DNA of 64,000 nucleotides from Campanula takesimana (GCA_026119855.1 JAOWBW010000387.1:558001-622000), one strand, 5' to 3'; positions 46,301-58,600 are shown, counted from the first letter of the stretch. The notes: generated by a model not told the origin, from the letters alone. Numbers and translations are program-made.

Positions 46301-47661
46301 AGAAAATTCGACCCGAATTTTAACGAGACTTACCCGAAAGACCAAATAGCTACGGATACGATAGTTCCGCCATTTCTCAAATTCCTCAATTGTCCATTCT
46401 AAACCACCACGTAATAACCTTAAATAATATTCACGATACCACGACCTCTCGCACATAACTTCCTTCAATCATAACCTTCACTACTAATTAGAATCCACAA
46501 TCAAAATTGGAGAATCCCAATTGCTCCCAAACATAACTCTCGAGATATCCCAAGCTCACCTTATTCATAACCTTAATTACACTGCAAAGGTGCTTCCATT
46601 TGTAAATCGCATGCTTAGTATTATTCCCCAGAATTTTCAAAACATTACCATCTCGAGCTTAATTAGATTTTAAAATATGAAAGGCTAAAGAAAAATTTTT
46701 TTTCCATCCCCATAATATTCACCAAAGGCTATATCTCTAAGGGTTCCCATTATAGTGCTCTCGCTCTAGGTAGCACCTTAAACTAGAGGTGTAATATAAA
46801 CCCAAAATTTTAATACAAAATGTTCACTTAAATCTACGCCATAATATCATCGTCATAACACTCCAATCCTTGAAAGCCTAAAATAATTACGACTACTCAA
46901 TAGTCCGTAAATGATTTAAATTTTATCTTCAAGGAATTTCCTCTAACTCCCTTTTTAGTTAATAATCTGTGTTTATATACCCAAGGAACTCAACAAATCT
47001 CAAATCCTCAATAGTTAACCCAAGTTAGTCTTTCACGCATACATTTATTATCCTAATGATACTTAGGCTCAATAGTACTACCATCATATTAAACCAATTA
47101 GCTAGCAACGTTCCAACTGACCCAATACCAAATCATAGTATTCTTTAATATGCCCAAGTATTGATACTCCACTTCCTTCAGATACTCTTGATCCAATTCG
47201 GGAAACGCCACCAAGAAGGGATTTAGAACCATAGAACCACTATCTAACCAAAATTTCAAAATGCCCTTAACATAGATTGAGAAATTATTACTCTCCCAAA
47301 ATGTACTTAGTCCTTTCTAACTTAACACGCTTACCACCATTAATGATCATAACTCCTACAACAAACTCATCATCCATAACAAATCGTACACCTCTCCATA
47401 CTAATCAATTCCGATGCATTCACGGAGATGTACTAAAAGTGACTAAAATTTTCCTCAAAGATCCTCATTGAATCCTCAACTCCTATAACCCAACTGATAC
47501 AATATGGATATTGATCTAAATATTAGCATTACAACCTTGTACCACAACAACCCAATTTAACCCAAGCTTCTCCTCAATCACTAGGTACTATTTAGAAGAA
47601 AGTAGAAACCTTACAATGATAATTACACCCAACAATTTGACCGAAGCTAAATACTCGGATT
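46301..47661 (-). other. Conserved but non-coding internal region
   Basis: No open frame of note. The part at about 47130-47375 aligns with 19921-20165 of the nested Gypsy. The rest is not recognised. Integrase, RT and RNase H domains are absent. Confidence 0.6.
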
Positions 47662-47898
47662 TCAAAAAAAAAAAATTGGTATAACTCTACGCAAAGGAAC
47701 GGTCTCAAATAATTTTAAGAAATCAGGAATGGAGAATATAACCATCTTCCTACAACAAACGACTAAAGCAAGAGTAACATCAAAATCTTGTAATAGCAAC
47801 ATGGCTAATTTAGCAGGTAAGACATAACCATACTTAAGCACATCATAAGCACATAAGACTTCATCAGATACCCTAAACTCCTCCATAGGAGTAGACAC
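47662..47898 (-). pseudogene. Gypsy protease-region relic
   Basis: The 78-codon minus-strand frame matches the order of the C-terminal protease region of Del/Tekay Pol: STPM, then a VLCAYDVL segment, then LLQDFDVTLA (family form MQDFDVILG) and KMVIFSIP. The catalytic DSG motif is not present, so only the flap and C-terminal side survive. It lies about 120 bp downstream of the gag stop, the expected order, and is followed by sequence with no pol match. Confidence 0.55.
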
Positions 47899-48021
47899 CT
47901 ACAACACATAAGTCAAAGACTCAGAAGAAATAAATGCAACTAAATGCACAGAAACACATAAATGCGATGATCCTAAAATGCACGCGCTCGCTCTCACGAC
48001 GCAAAATAATACCTCCTGAAA

Positions 48022-49121
48022 TTATCCGTTACCTGGTGAGTGCTGATTGATTGCAAATACTCTACCCGCAACCTTGGGCTTCCCCGAAGCATCCCTCTTC
48101 TGACCCTGTGGTATTCCAGTTCCTGTCCCCGATGACTGAACTCTAAACCTCGGACAATCTTTAACGAAGTGTCCCAACTGACCACACTTCACACATTTTC
48201 CTTGCTTCTTCCAACACTTGTCTTCTGAGTGTCCTTTCCTCTGACAGTAGCTGCAGACTTTCCCATTTCGTGTCCCCTTATTAGAACCTTGATTTCCTAC
48301 TGTTGGTTGCCCTTGAAGTTGCCCTCTGAATCAAGTTTGCACTCCAGAATCACCTCTGTTATCCGAATGTTGCTGTTGTGACTTACTCTGCCCTCCTTGC
48401 TTACCCGGGTTAACCATCTCAGTCTTCCTTTTGTGTTCCCCAATATCCTGCTCAATCAAGTAGGCTCGATCCACCGCATCCTGAAAAGGTTGAATTCTTT
48501 GGACTAAAAGTTGAGTCCTAATAGTTGTCTTCAAACCCCTGATCAATCTCATCGCTTTCTGCTCCTCGGTCCGCAAAGGTAGTCACAACACCTGGCTAAT
48601 TCTGCGAACTTAGCCGAGTACTGTGCTACTGACATCATGCCTTGCTCCAAGCTGAGGAACTCGATCTCTTTCCGGTTTTGATCCACTAGAGAGATAAAAT
48701 GATCCTTGAATTTCCTCACGAACCACTCCCAAGGATATGGTACAAGAGTCGCATCCCAACTGGTCTTCAGTGCCTTCCACCAATGTTCCGCAGCCCCCAC
48801 GAGCTTGTAAGATGCAAACAGAACCCTATCCTCCTCAGTGCAACCAAAGACATCGTAGATTTTCTCCATTGATTCTATCCATAACTCGGCCTTCTTCACA
48901 TCAGGCTCACCGTCGTACTCACTTGGTTTCAACCTTAAGAACTGCTCCAACCCATATCGCGGAGGTGCTACATGTTCCTCTCTCGGCCCTTGGTCACAAA
49001 TTGATTTCACGGCCTCCTCAAACCTGCCCTGAAACACTGCACGGTTTTCTTCCCTTAGACCATTAAGATTCTGAGTCCCACGGATGTTTTCACCGGCTCT
49101 TCTTCTAGCCATTGAGAACAA
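48022..49121 (-). pseudogene. Del/Tekay-type gag, frameshifted
   Basis: Starting at ATG 49121 (MFSMARRRAGEN), the frame encodes a Retrotrans_gag domain: LEQFLRLKPSEYDGEPD, AELWIESMEKI, AAEHWWKALK, WEWFVRKFKDHF, VAQYSAKFAELA. It runs to 48549. The match shifts frame near 48560-48576 and continues (RTEEQKAMRLIRGLK), meets TGA at 48331-48333 (probably from CGA Arg), then reaches two knuckles, CSYCQRKGHSEDKC and CVKCGQLGHFVKDC, and ends at 48022. With two breaks it cannot make full-length Gag. It lies about 110 bp after the PBS. Domain order and LTR size support the Del/Tekay lineage. Confidence 0.88.
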
Positions 49122-49217
49122 TTACCTGTATAAAACATCAACCGTTACTCACTCCGAACACAACTACCCTCCTAGGTCATACTAGTCCACCTAGACTTAT
49201 ACTTAGAGCCAAACCAT

Positions 49218-49230
49218 GGCTCTGATACCA
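49218..49230 (-). other. Primer binding site, iMet tRNA type
   Basis: The minus strand reads TGGTATCAGAGCC two bases inside the 5' LTR. Confidence 0.92.
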
Positions 49231-49232
49231 AC

Positions 49233-52049
49233 TGTCGCGACCCCGAACCCCGCGGCCCGGGATCGCGAGCTGGACGTTGACTTAAAACCAAAACTATGAA
49301 ATACCGAAGTTAAAAATTCCATTTTGAACCAAAAGATGATAACACAAGGTTTTACAAATCCAAGATTAAATCAACAATGTACATCCAACATAAGCTCCAC
49401 AGCTTATACCCAAAAGAATAAAATATATAATTCTTAATGACGTCAATAATGGTAAAACTATCCCCAAAAGGTTATACATTGAAATAATGTAAACCGATCC
49501 ATAACAACCTGCCCCAAAATCTCAATCCTCTCGACGTCCTCCTTGAACCGCGAATCCTAATCCTTTTCCTCCTGGGGGGGTTAAGGAAAAACAAAGATGG
49601 AAATAAACGGGGTGAGATAAAATCTCAGTAAGTTACTAATGCAACTACATGACATGCTATTATGCAATGACCAATAGCAATTAACACAAGACAGATAGCA
49701 GCGGAATAATAAGTGACATGCTGTCGAACAATAACATCCAATAGTCAATCATATAAATAAACATATAACAACAAATGAAAGGCTCCCTATCGCCAACCGT
49801 CCCATACCGGTTGGAAATAACGACCAGCTCATCATGCAACACATAAAGCTGAAATAAACACTCATAAGTGGATACATAGCCAAGGTTTTACCCAACTGAA
49901 AGAACCAAATAAAGGTCGCTGCACAGCTTCAATAATCAACAATCAACATCTTCATAGCAGCAGGAAAGCTCGAAGAGAAAACCCCGGTACCGGAACCAAT
50001 AACCATAAGAGTGTCACAAGGGACAAGGACCATGACACAAAGTCATGCCCGCTAGCTAGATACATTCACAGAGGAACGCTAACTTGACTTTTCCAAGGCC
50101 AATCTGGAAAAGGGTAAATAATGGGCAAAACAATGGTCAACATTATAATGGACTTGGCTTTGCCATTATAATCTTTCCCATCGCCCGATGCAACAAATAT
50201 GCCAGCTGGGCTTCCAAATAAATGCTAAGTAATAAATACTAGCTTAATTAAACAACTTAGGGTTCCAAAGTAGGGAACCATACCAAATAATCACCATAAA
50301 GATGCGACAGTTACTCATGAAGAGTTTAACAGCAACGATAACAAGAGTTTCTCATGAAGAGCACAACAACGATAAACGGAATTTCTCATAAAGAGCACAA
50401 CAACAATGATAATTAGAATACGATAATTCCATGAAGAGGAACCATACCAGATACATTCCAAAGATGATACCCACAAGTTAATCATAAAGAGCACAACCCA
50501 AACGGTTGCTCACAAATGGCACAACTACTATTACTAAAATGACCCTAAACATCTACTCATAAAGATATATTATGACTATGAACTCAACTATCTCATCACA
50601 CCTGGAATTCCAAAGTAGGAAATCAGAATGAATACACCTTATGGTTAATCAAACCGTAAGTACCCAATTGCCAATTCACGCTTTACCTCCGTTCATAACG
50701 AACCAATTCTAAACACCCCAAACGAATCCAAAAGGTTACACTTATTAGAACATGATCACGACTGGACTAAACCCTACACTTTGGTGTTCAGTAACCACCT
50801 TCTAGGTACTATAGGACATCGCCTAAAACCTAGACCAAGACTCACTCCAAAATCAATTCGATTGGAACATTCACGAACACATCATAAGATGCCCAAACAT
50901 ATACCAAATGATCATCACAAAGATAAGTCAAACCAACAAATCCTCAATAAGATGTTCCAAATCCCAATTAACACTTAATTAATTTCAAACACAAACTTGA
51001 TCACAAAGGACCCAATTCTCTCACTAGTGTGTACTACAATGATCACTAAGGTCGACTAGAAGGACACCCAAGACTTAGACCAAAACGCATTCTTCAATCA
51101 CAAAAATTTACAAATGTAAACTTTCAGAGGTCTGTGCGGCCGCCCAATATTGTCTGTGCGGTCGCCCAAAAAGGCCATCAAGCAAGAACAAAACCTTTCA
51201 GATAGATGTGCGGTCGCCCAGACATTTTTGGGCGGTCGCCCAATACTCTGGTCTGCCGGAATTCGGGAAGAACCAACTGGGTTCTTCCATTTTTAACCCA
51301 AAATAAAACTAAACCAAAATGCAACACTCTTAACTAGCATACTAAGGTACTAGAGCAACTTATGGTTCTAAGAGAACTCATATAACAACATTTAACAACC
51401 AAAATCAAAAATCATACCCAACATTCATAAATCACCATTTTTGACCCAAAATCCAAATAAATTCCAAATAAATTGCAACCTCATCCAAACTTCAAATATA
51501 ACAACAAAAGCATTATATGAACATGATATGAACATTTTAACATCAAAATGGGGGAAAAGTAACTTACTTGGATTTTCTCAAAGTTGACGGATTTCGATTC
51601 TTTTTGGTTCTACGCGATCCTATCGACGATCTAAACAAGATTCACGTTTTAAGAAATGAGAGATTATGAGGGGAAGAGGAAGAAAATGAAGAGAGAAGGA
51701 AGAGAGAAATGTTTACCTTTTTCTTGAGGAGAGAGAGAGAGAATACTGAGAATGAGTTTTGTGAGGGAGAAGGAGAAGAAGGAAGGGGGGTGAAGTTAAA
51801 ATCGAAGTTACACTTAGGCCCCTTCCCCATCTACTAACACAATACTACACTCCCTGCTAACAATTAAGACCCAACAATATTACACTAACCCGAATGACTC
51901 GAATAAAATGCTAAGCATAATTATTATGAAACATAAAATGCACACAAAAATATTTAAATAAATAATAATCTAGATAAATAAATAAGCAAATAAATAAATA
52001 ATAATTATTTATTACCAATAAAATAGAGCCTAGTTTTCGGGTCGTGACA
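49233..52049 (-). repeat. 5' LTR of the Del-like element
   Basis: 2817 bp, uninterrupted, bounded by the PBS on the left and the GATAC duplication on the right. It contains the dyad cluster at 51134-51241 and an ORF-free remainder. Confidence 0.93.
51134..51241. promoter_or_regulatory. Two pairs of CGGYCG dyads, second copy
   Basis: Sites start at 51134, 51156, 51208 and 51230, with the same 22, 22 and 74 bp geometry as at 31854. The words are identical to the first copy. Confidence 0.6.
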
Positions 52050-52054
52050 GATAC

Positions 52055-52653
52055 CGGGTTTGAGCGGGTATATGTGGGAAGAGAGAAAAGAAAGAAAGTT
52101 GGCCCAAGGTGGGTTGTGTTTGGTTTTTGAATGGTTGCCCGGTTGATGATGATACCGGGTTTGAGTGGTAGTCGCTCCATTGCTGCTTGTTGCTTTGGAC
52201 CGCTTTTCTTGTAGTTGTTGCTTTGGACTGCTTCGTTTGTAGTTGTTGCTTTGGACTGCTGCTGTCGAGTTGAGTTGAACTCCTTTGAAAAGAATGAAAA
52301 ATAGAAAATATGAAGTGAAAAGAAAGTGAGACTTTTACTTTTCCTATGATGATAGCCACTTCTATTTTTCTTTGTTTTGATTTATTTTTGTGCACACCCT
52401 TGTTTTTTCCTAGGCCGCCCTTGCGGGTTTTCAACCTAGCGGGCTTCTTTTTTTGTGTAAATGCTCTAATTTTTGCCTAAGCCGCCCGTTGTGGGTTTCG
52501 ACCTAGCGAGTTTTATATATATATATATAATATATATATACATTTGAAACGTTGGGCAAGATGAGCCCCTAGTTCGCTTTTGTCTTTGTGGAGGGGGTTT
52601 GAATAGCCCCTTGCATTTCGTTGACATCTTCGAGGAGGACAGACAGCCTCAGT
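52055..52653 (-). mobile_element. Old Tat-like host sequence, middle piece
   Basis: It contains two CCGCCC...GGGTTT phrases (about 52410 and 52482), a TA microsatellite (52516-52550) and no gene. A GATGATGATACCGGGTTTGAG (first 20 bases) near 52144 repeats the insertion-site sequence of the Del-like element. Confidence 0.45.
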
Positions 52654-53837
52654 TGTAGACACCCCGCCTTGGACCTCTCACCCCGATTGCATACATAGTA
52701 TTTTTATTTAACTTATCCTTGTTAATTTCTGTTACTTCGGTTAAGTTTCTAACTGATTCCGTTAGTTTTGGACTAAACTGCATAACAGAGTTAACTTTTA
52801 GGGTCATTCTGTCCTTTTGTCATTTCTACCCGCGGGCGCCTCCCGTAATGGTCATGGGGCGCGCGCGCGTTTGGTCCAATAAGCCAGACTCGCGCGCTTC
52901 CCACTTTGACTGTTACGGATTGTAGCATTTTCTCTCCATTTTTAGAGTAAAAAACAACCTTTTCATCACATGTTTTATTCTAGCATTAAACCCATTTTAT
53001 TTTGTAACTCTCAATCCTTTATTCTAGCCATTCTCCATAAAAAAACAAAATATTTTATTTCATTCTTATTTGATTTTCTTTTTATTATTAATCTTTCTTT
53101 ATTTTCCTATTGGTTGAAAAGCCATCCTTTCCTCTCTTTTCTACCTATAAAAAACTCCTGTTTTTTACCTTAGAAAGGGACTTGAATTTTCTTCACAACT
53201 ACACTATACATATTTCTCTCAAGAATTCTCTCTACAAGAATTCTCCCAACAACAATTCAAGCATCAAAACTCTACTCTTTTCAAGTCAAAGTTTAAAGTC
53301 CTCTTCTTAAGGTACCACTTCACTTTTCTTCTCTTATTTTATTCTTCTTAATGTATGCAATTCCCATCAAATGGGACATGACTAAATGACCACTTTACTA
53401 CATTAAAGTTGGTCAAGGTTATCCCCCTACATTTCAATCTTTACTTCAATTTATTATTCTTCTCTTAATATAATCTTTAGCATGAATTAATATAATAAAA
53501 CGATTCTCTTTTATTTCCCTTTATTCCCCTTTTCTTTACTATATAATTGTTAGCACTATTTATTAAAATAAGGACATTTAGCATTAGAACAACAATAGTA
53601 GCAAGACCCGTGTAAGCGGGGCGGTGTGGGTGTTTAAGTACTTCCCACTCCATCCCCTAACCCCCGAACCCTTCTCTTCCCGAATCTCTGGTTTTGTATA
53701 TAAAAATAGGCTATTTCTAGGTTTTTCTTATGTTCTTTTAAAAACATAGGTGGTGACTCTACAATTAAAACAAGTTAGACATCCTAGGATCCTTCCACCG
53801 CTTTAGCCAAGTAGTGGGCTTTCTCGGGGTATCTATA
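52654..53837 (+). repeat. 5' LTR, Tat-like element
   Basis: 1184 bp, ends GGGGTATCTATA (C to T at the terminal CA). TATA box TATAAAAA at 53146. Confidence 0.9.
52831..52898. promoter_or_regulatory. CpG-alternating motifs at about 30 bp in LTR
   Basis: CGCGGGCGCC (about 52831), GGCGCGCGCGCG (about 52859) and CTCGCGCGC (about 52890) are spaced about 29-31 bp and lie about 250 bp upstream of the TATA box. The set recurs in the 3' LTR near 59914-59980. Confidence 0.45.
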
Positions 53838-53838
53838 G

Positions 53839-53856
53839 TGGCGACTCCGCTGGGGA
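53839..53856 (+). other. Primer binding site, Tat/Ogre type
   Basis: TGGCGACTCCGCTGGGGA one base after the LTR. This primer site, usually assigned to tRNA-Arg, is characteristic of Tat/Ogre elements. Confidence 0.88.
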
Positions 53857-55029
53857 TAATTTAGAGGGTTAAACTTGCGTTTTCATCTTTTGGTGTTCTT
53901 TTATTCTATTTTCTGGGCATTCTGGTAAAAATGGTTGGAAGCGCGCGCCTCTGGCCTTCTTGGCCTAAAGCGCGCGCGTCCGACCCTAATTACCAGAATC
54001 GCCTGCCTTCCTTTTTGTCCTTCCATTTCATGTTTATGTGCTAACAATTACTGCAGGGGAAAGTTTTATTATTTAGGGTCAAGGCAATCCCTTGAACCCA
54101 CTGATTTGCAGGTTTTCATCCAGAAGCGGGCACCTCTGCCCCTCTTCCTCTAACGCGCGCGCCTCCCGAGTAGGTAGCCCAATGCGCGCGCTTCTGGGCG
54201 CATTTCCAGAAACAGAAACAGAACAGTTTTGACAGTGTGTGGGCACCGGGCCTGCACATGAATGATTTTACTTTTTGTTTATTTTATCGGTCACACAGGT
54301 GATTCAAAAGTTGTAAATTATGTGCTTATTTATTTATTTTTCTTTTGTTTTTTTTTTTTTAAAAAGTAAAAAATATTTTGTCACTTGCTGGACCTCACAC
54401 TACGCGGACTAATTCTTATCAATTGCTCACTATCGAGTCGCACAAGTTCATAACTCCAAACCCGTCGAGGCCCGTCCTAGAGAGTTTCAAGCTCCACCCG
54501 ACCTTGACTCTCTCGAAGTGGTAAACCTCAGCCCGTGGCGTAGTTCATGACTACATGTCGGGGGTGACCTCTAAGCCTCTCTTTAGTCGAGCACAAGCCA
54601 ACACAATTCTAGTTAGGTTCTAACACTCCGTGACCAAGTTGGTTTTCATGTGTCGAGATTTCCCTACACTAATGTCTTCAAATCATACATGCCAAGTGGT
54701 TATTATGGATGAAAATAAAAAATCCGTCCCCGCATGTATGCTTTACTACATTATTTTAGTTTAATCCCGTCACATGTAGGTATCACAAGCGTGGTGGAAT
54801 TCGATGAGTATATGGGACCGTGAGAAGGTCTATATACTAGTGTGACGATTCCACTATTTTTCTAGAAACCCTAAAAAGGACTATGTCCTTCCGACTTTTG
54901 TAAATAAATAAAAAAAAATCATTTTCCCTTATGTGGTTGAGTCTTTTCCTGTTTGTGAGTTAATTTATTTTATTCAGAATGTGTTTGTGGGGCCATCCTA
55001 AGATCAACCGTGCTCTTTCAATAGGTCCA
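53857..55029 (+). other. Tat leader, non-coding
   Basis: Long leader between PBS and gag. Apart from the GCGCGCGC sites it has a poly-T/poly-A stretch near 54347-54370 and no gene. Confidence 0.6.
53941..54195. promoter_or_regulatory. GCGCGCGC motifs in the Tat leader
   Basis: AGCGCGCGCCTC-like sites start near 53940, 53970, 54125 (degenerate), 54154 and 54184, so neighbours are 29-30 bp apart. Confidence 0.45.
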
Positions 55030-55614
55030 ATGGCTTCCAACGGCAACAACAACGAAGGAGAGAAGATTTCCGTGTCCAACGAAGGGCTTTTCAACATAAT
55101 AAGAGCTATGGGGGAACAAATGGATAGACTTGTCGAGGATGCCCGACGCACGGACGATTTGTGGCAAGCCCGTTTTGATCTCGAGAGGAGAATTCACGAG
55201 AAATAGGTTTCCGAGCTTAAGGTCCGTCTGCAAGAGTTCACAAACAACAAGGCAAGGGTCAATGGTAAAGCATGCTCAAATGGCCTGTCCCTCAAAAGCC
55301 ACAAAAGTACCGCCAACAACCGACTATTCACTCTTCTCCTAGGAATGACCCGAGCCGAAGCATTTGAAACTTTGGTGGAAAGTGGAAAGGTTAAGCCTTT
55401 GGAAGGGTACAAGCCGAAGACGATACGTAAAAATCATGCACATGATGAATGGTGCAACTACCACAAGCATAGCGGCCACACTACCGAGGGGTACTTCGCT
55501 CTCCAAAACATCATCCAAGATTTGATCGACAATGGTGAATTTACTGTGGGTGAAGAGCAATCGTTAGAGAGTGAAAACATGCAAGAACTCATCAAAGAAG
55601 AGGCTTGGTTTTGA
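55030..55614 (+). pseudogene. Shortened Tat gag, 195 codons, one TAG
   Basis: A single frame from MASNGNNN (55030) to 55614 is broken only by TAG at 55204-55206. The N-terminal third (GLFNIIRAMGEQMDRLVEDA) looks like a Gag N-terminus. The C-terminal part carries the GKVKPLEGYKPK segment, the knuckle CNYHKHSGHTTEGY and IIQDLIDNGEF. The last metal-binding Cys of the knuckle is Tyr. The capsid core expected between the two parts is missing, so the gene has an internal deletion. An upstream in-frame ATG at 54979 exists, but MASN fits better as the start. Confidence 0.72.
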
Positions 55615-58600
55615 AATGGGGCTTCAACAAGAGATCATGCTACAAGGAGGAGTACAACAACAAGGACGACGACAGCAATCTCCGTTTCTCTTTCTCTACC
55701 TAGAAATAGGATTAAAAAAAAAAGAGAGAGTCAACTGTCCTCTAGAGTGTGCATTAAAGTTTTCTCTCGTGCCATGTTAAATTTTGAGTCAATTGAGTCA
55801 TCAAATAAAAGTCGTTCTTATCCTCATACACTCTTCCAAGTTCAATTTAATTCTTGGCAAAATGATGAAAAAATGTCTAAACAAGTTTTAGAATGAAGGC
55901 CATCACTTGAACGCCTAGGGGCTAAACATCGTGAAGAAGGCGACAATATCAACGACAAATCCGAGACATCAAGTGCCAAATCAAGATGGAGCAACAACCA
56001 TGGAGAAATATCAAACAATGTTTCAAAGGGGGATTAAAAAAAAAAAAAAAAATCCCCCCCCCCAATCAAAGAAGTACAAGATCAACAACATTCCACCAAC
56101 GAAGGATGAAGCAAAATCAACAATTCCTCACAACGAAAGGAGCATCCACAAGAACTACGGTGACCTGAGCCTCTACACTGGAGGAACGTAGGCAACCTCC
56201 GGGTCCGGTCTCATGCAAGAAAGAAGATATGTTTAGCCTTAGTGCGTTATGGTGATCGGCCTTCATCTCGAACTTTTCAAGACATCTTTGTACGAGTCAT
56301 TTGCCAATGAATACTTTCCTAGATTTAAAATCATTTCACGTTCCTTATCGAGTCTAGGGGCGGCTTCTTATCTTTCAGCAATACTCCCAATTTCTTGCAA
56401 TCAAATTAGGGCTTTCCTTCTCTTCTCTCTTAATGACTTACTTGCCTTCGTGAGTCATTCAAAAAATATACATGAAGTCAGTACTAGGGACCACTTCCCT
56501 AGTCAAGTCAATCTCACTCATCATTAGTGACAAAAGGTCTCCACCACAAAATCACATGTCTCTCATCCTCAGCTAGAGTTAATGCACACTTCCTCATTAA
56601 TCGAGTCAAAAATGAAGATGCAAAAGAGATGCCCGCTAAATTGAAAACCCGAAAGGGCGGTCTAGGCAAAAAACAGGGTGCGTCATAAAAAAATGAGAGA
56701 GTGAGAGAGAGAAGGGAAAGAGAATGGAGATCCCCGGATTCTAAAGAAGACGACTGCACAAGTTCTACATTGAATCTCCTCAGCAAGCCAGTTCCCCACC
56801 GAGTCAACTTTAGGAATTGCAAAAAGGTTTGACAACACATGACACGATCAAAGGTTGTTTAGGGTAATTGAAGTAAGAGTTTTCTCCAAAAATGTGCATT
56901 TTTTGGGCTCATGTGAAAGAAGGCCCGTCCGAGAACGAGCTCATGATTGATATGGGGTACGAGGTTGCACAAATAGTCCCTAGTGAGTTAATTAGTTTGG
57001 GCAGCAAATAGCAACAACATGTAACTCAGTTTTTAAGCTTCTCCAAGCATGTGCCCCTAGAGTATGTCAAAGGTTTCATGAGAAATGGAGTAACTCTTGC
57101 CATGTCCTCTTATGCTTGTTCCCTCGCACGAGGACGAGTCTCTTGCTTTGTTCGACAAATGATGACGCCCTAGGGGCTATGTGACTCAAGAACGAGAGCT
57201 TCTTTTGCTTCTTTTGCTTCATTTGACATTTAATGATCCCCAGGGGCTACGCTCAATAAATATGTGTAAGACTATCCTCAAAGTCTCTCAAAAGGAGAGT
57301 TGAGAAGCCTTCTTGTCATGTGTGCTCGTGCCTTCTCCCCCACTCAAGGATGGGCCTTTCTTGATCTACTTACAATCGATGATGGTACTTTTGGGGCTAT
57401 ATTCGAGTTTGAAAGTCTCCCTTGGCAAGAAGCAATTCACTTCACCTCCCAACAATGGCCCTAACAAAGTCATATGCAACATTGGAAGCTTCCTCAATTA
57501 GTTTGGCACCGAAGGTCTCAAGGGGCTTCGCAATCTACAATCTTTTGGGCTACGACATTACAGTAATCCGAGCAAAGGGCAATATTGGGGCTTCACAATT
57601 GACAATCTTTTGGGCAACGATACTCGATACAATTCAATGTGGGGAATAGTCTTCATAAAACCAAGCAAGCTTCAAAGGGTCTCTCAGCAATTCACGTCAA
57701 AGGTCTTTTGGTTTGAACGAAGGGCTCCGATGTTATGAATGAATTTGATGATTCTTGTTAGGACTTACAACGAGGTTATGAAGAAAGTCTTAGAGAAAAG
57801 GAAAAAGATTCAATATGCTAAACTCTATCAAAACAGGGTTATAGCGGGAAATGTCTCGGCCAGTCCCAATTTTCTGCAATTCAGCACCCCCTTCTCCAAG
57901 ATCAAAAGCAAAAAGTGTGGCTCTCACGCCTCAAGCACTAGTTTCATCCGAAGATTCATCTTTAGTTCAACTCAAGAAGACTCAAGAAAGCATACCCATT
58001 TGGGGACCTTATCACACCAAGACCTTATCATGCACGACCTCGACAACACCACAAGACATTACTGCATTTGGGTACCGACCACAATGAGGCCATTCATCTC
58101 CCCAACAAGAGTAAGAAAGAGATCTCTATCAAGAATTCTACCTGACGGTGCATCCACTCTCAATGCCGAGCCGATTACAAGATAATTTGGGGCTTGGCAA
58201 TCTCTTAAAGCTTGGTATCAATAATCTTCTCTTGGGGCTTGCTCACGCCAAAAGGCGGTTCATTTGAATGGGCCAAGAGCTGATTTATCTTGGGGCTTCA
58301 CAAGTCACCCAAAGTTCGGTATCGAAAGTCTCTTAAGACCCCATAATCGACAAATCTCTTGGGGCTAGACATCAATCTTCGTTGGGCACAACAGAGACAA
58401 CAGAATTCAAGCGAGGCAATCCGGACTTCGACCGAACATGACTTGACCTTAGGTTGGCTTCACAAACACACAATGGTTAAAATGGTTCACCCACGAACTA
58501 AAAAAAAAAAAAAAAAAAAAAACCAAAAGCGTAAAAGTATTTGCTTCATTTTGCTTTGCTCCTAGATTCTTCCCCAGCGTTCTCCATCATCCTTGAACTA

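Larger units (their letters stand above)
29951..52049 (-). mobile_element. Del/Tekay-like gag-only Gypsy (with nested Sirevirus)
   Basis: A minus-strand insertion flanked by GATAC (29946-29950 and 52050-52054). Its LTRs are about 2.82 kb: 49233-52049 (5') and 29951-31970 plus 45483-46285 (3', split by the Sirevirus). The internal region 46286-49232 is only 2.95 kb and holds a damaged gag and a protease relic but no integrase, reverse transcriptase or RNase H. Such elements depend on proteins from autonomous relatives. LTR ends form TGTCGCGACC/GGTCGTGACA inverted repeats; the left end is mutated to TATCGCGACC. The LTR copies differ at roughly 1-2% in the parts compared. Confidence 0.9.

Noticed and set aside
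57739..58185. 148-codon frame as a gene
   Set aside because: No recognisable domain; it lies in the non-coding middle of a Tat-like element among other random frames.
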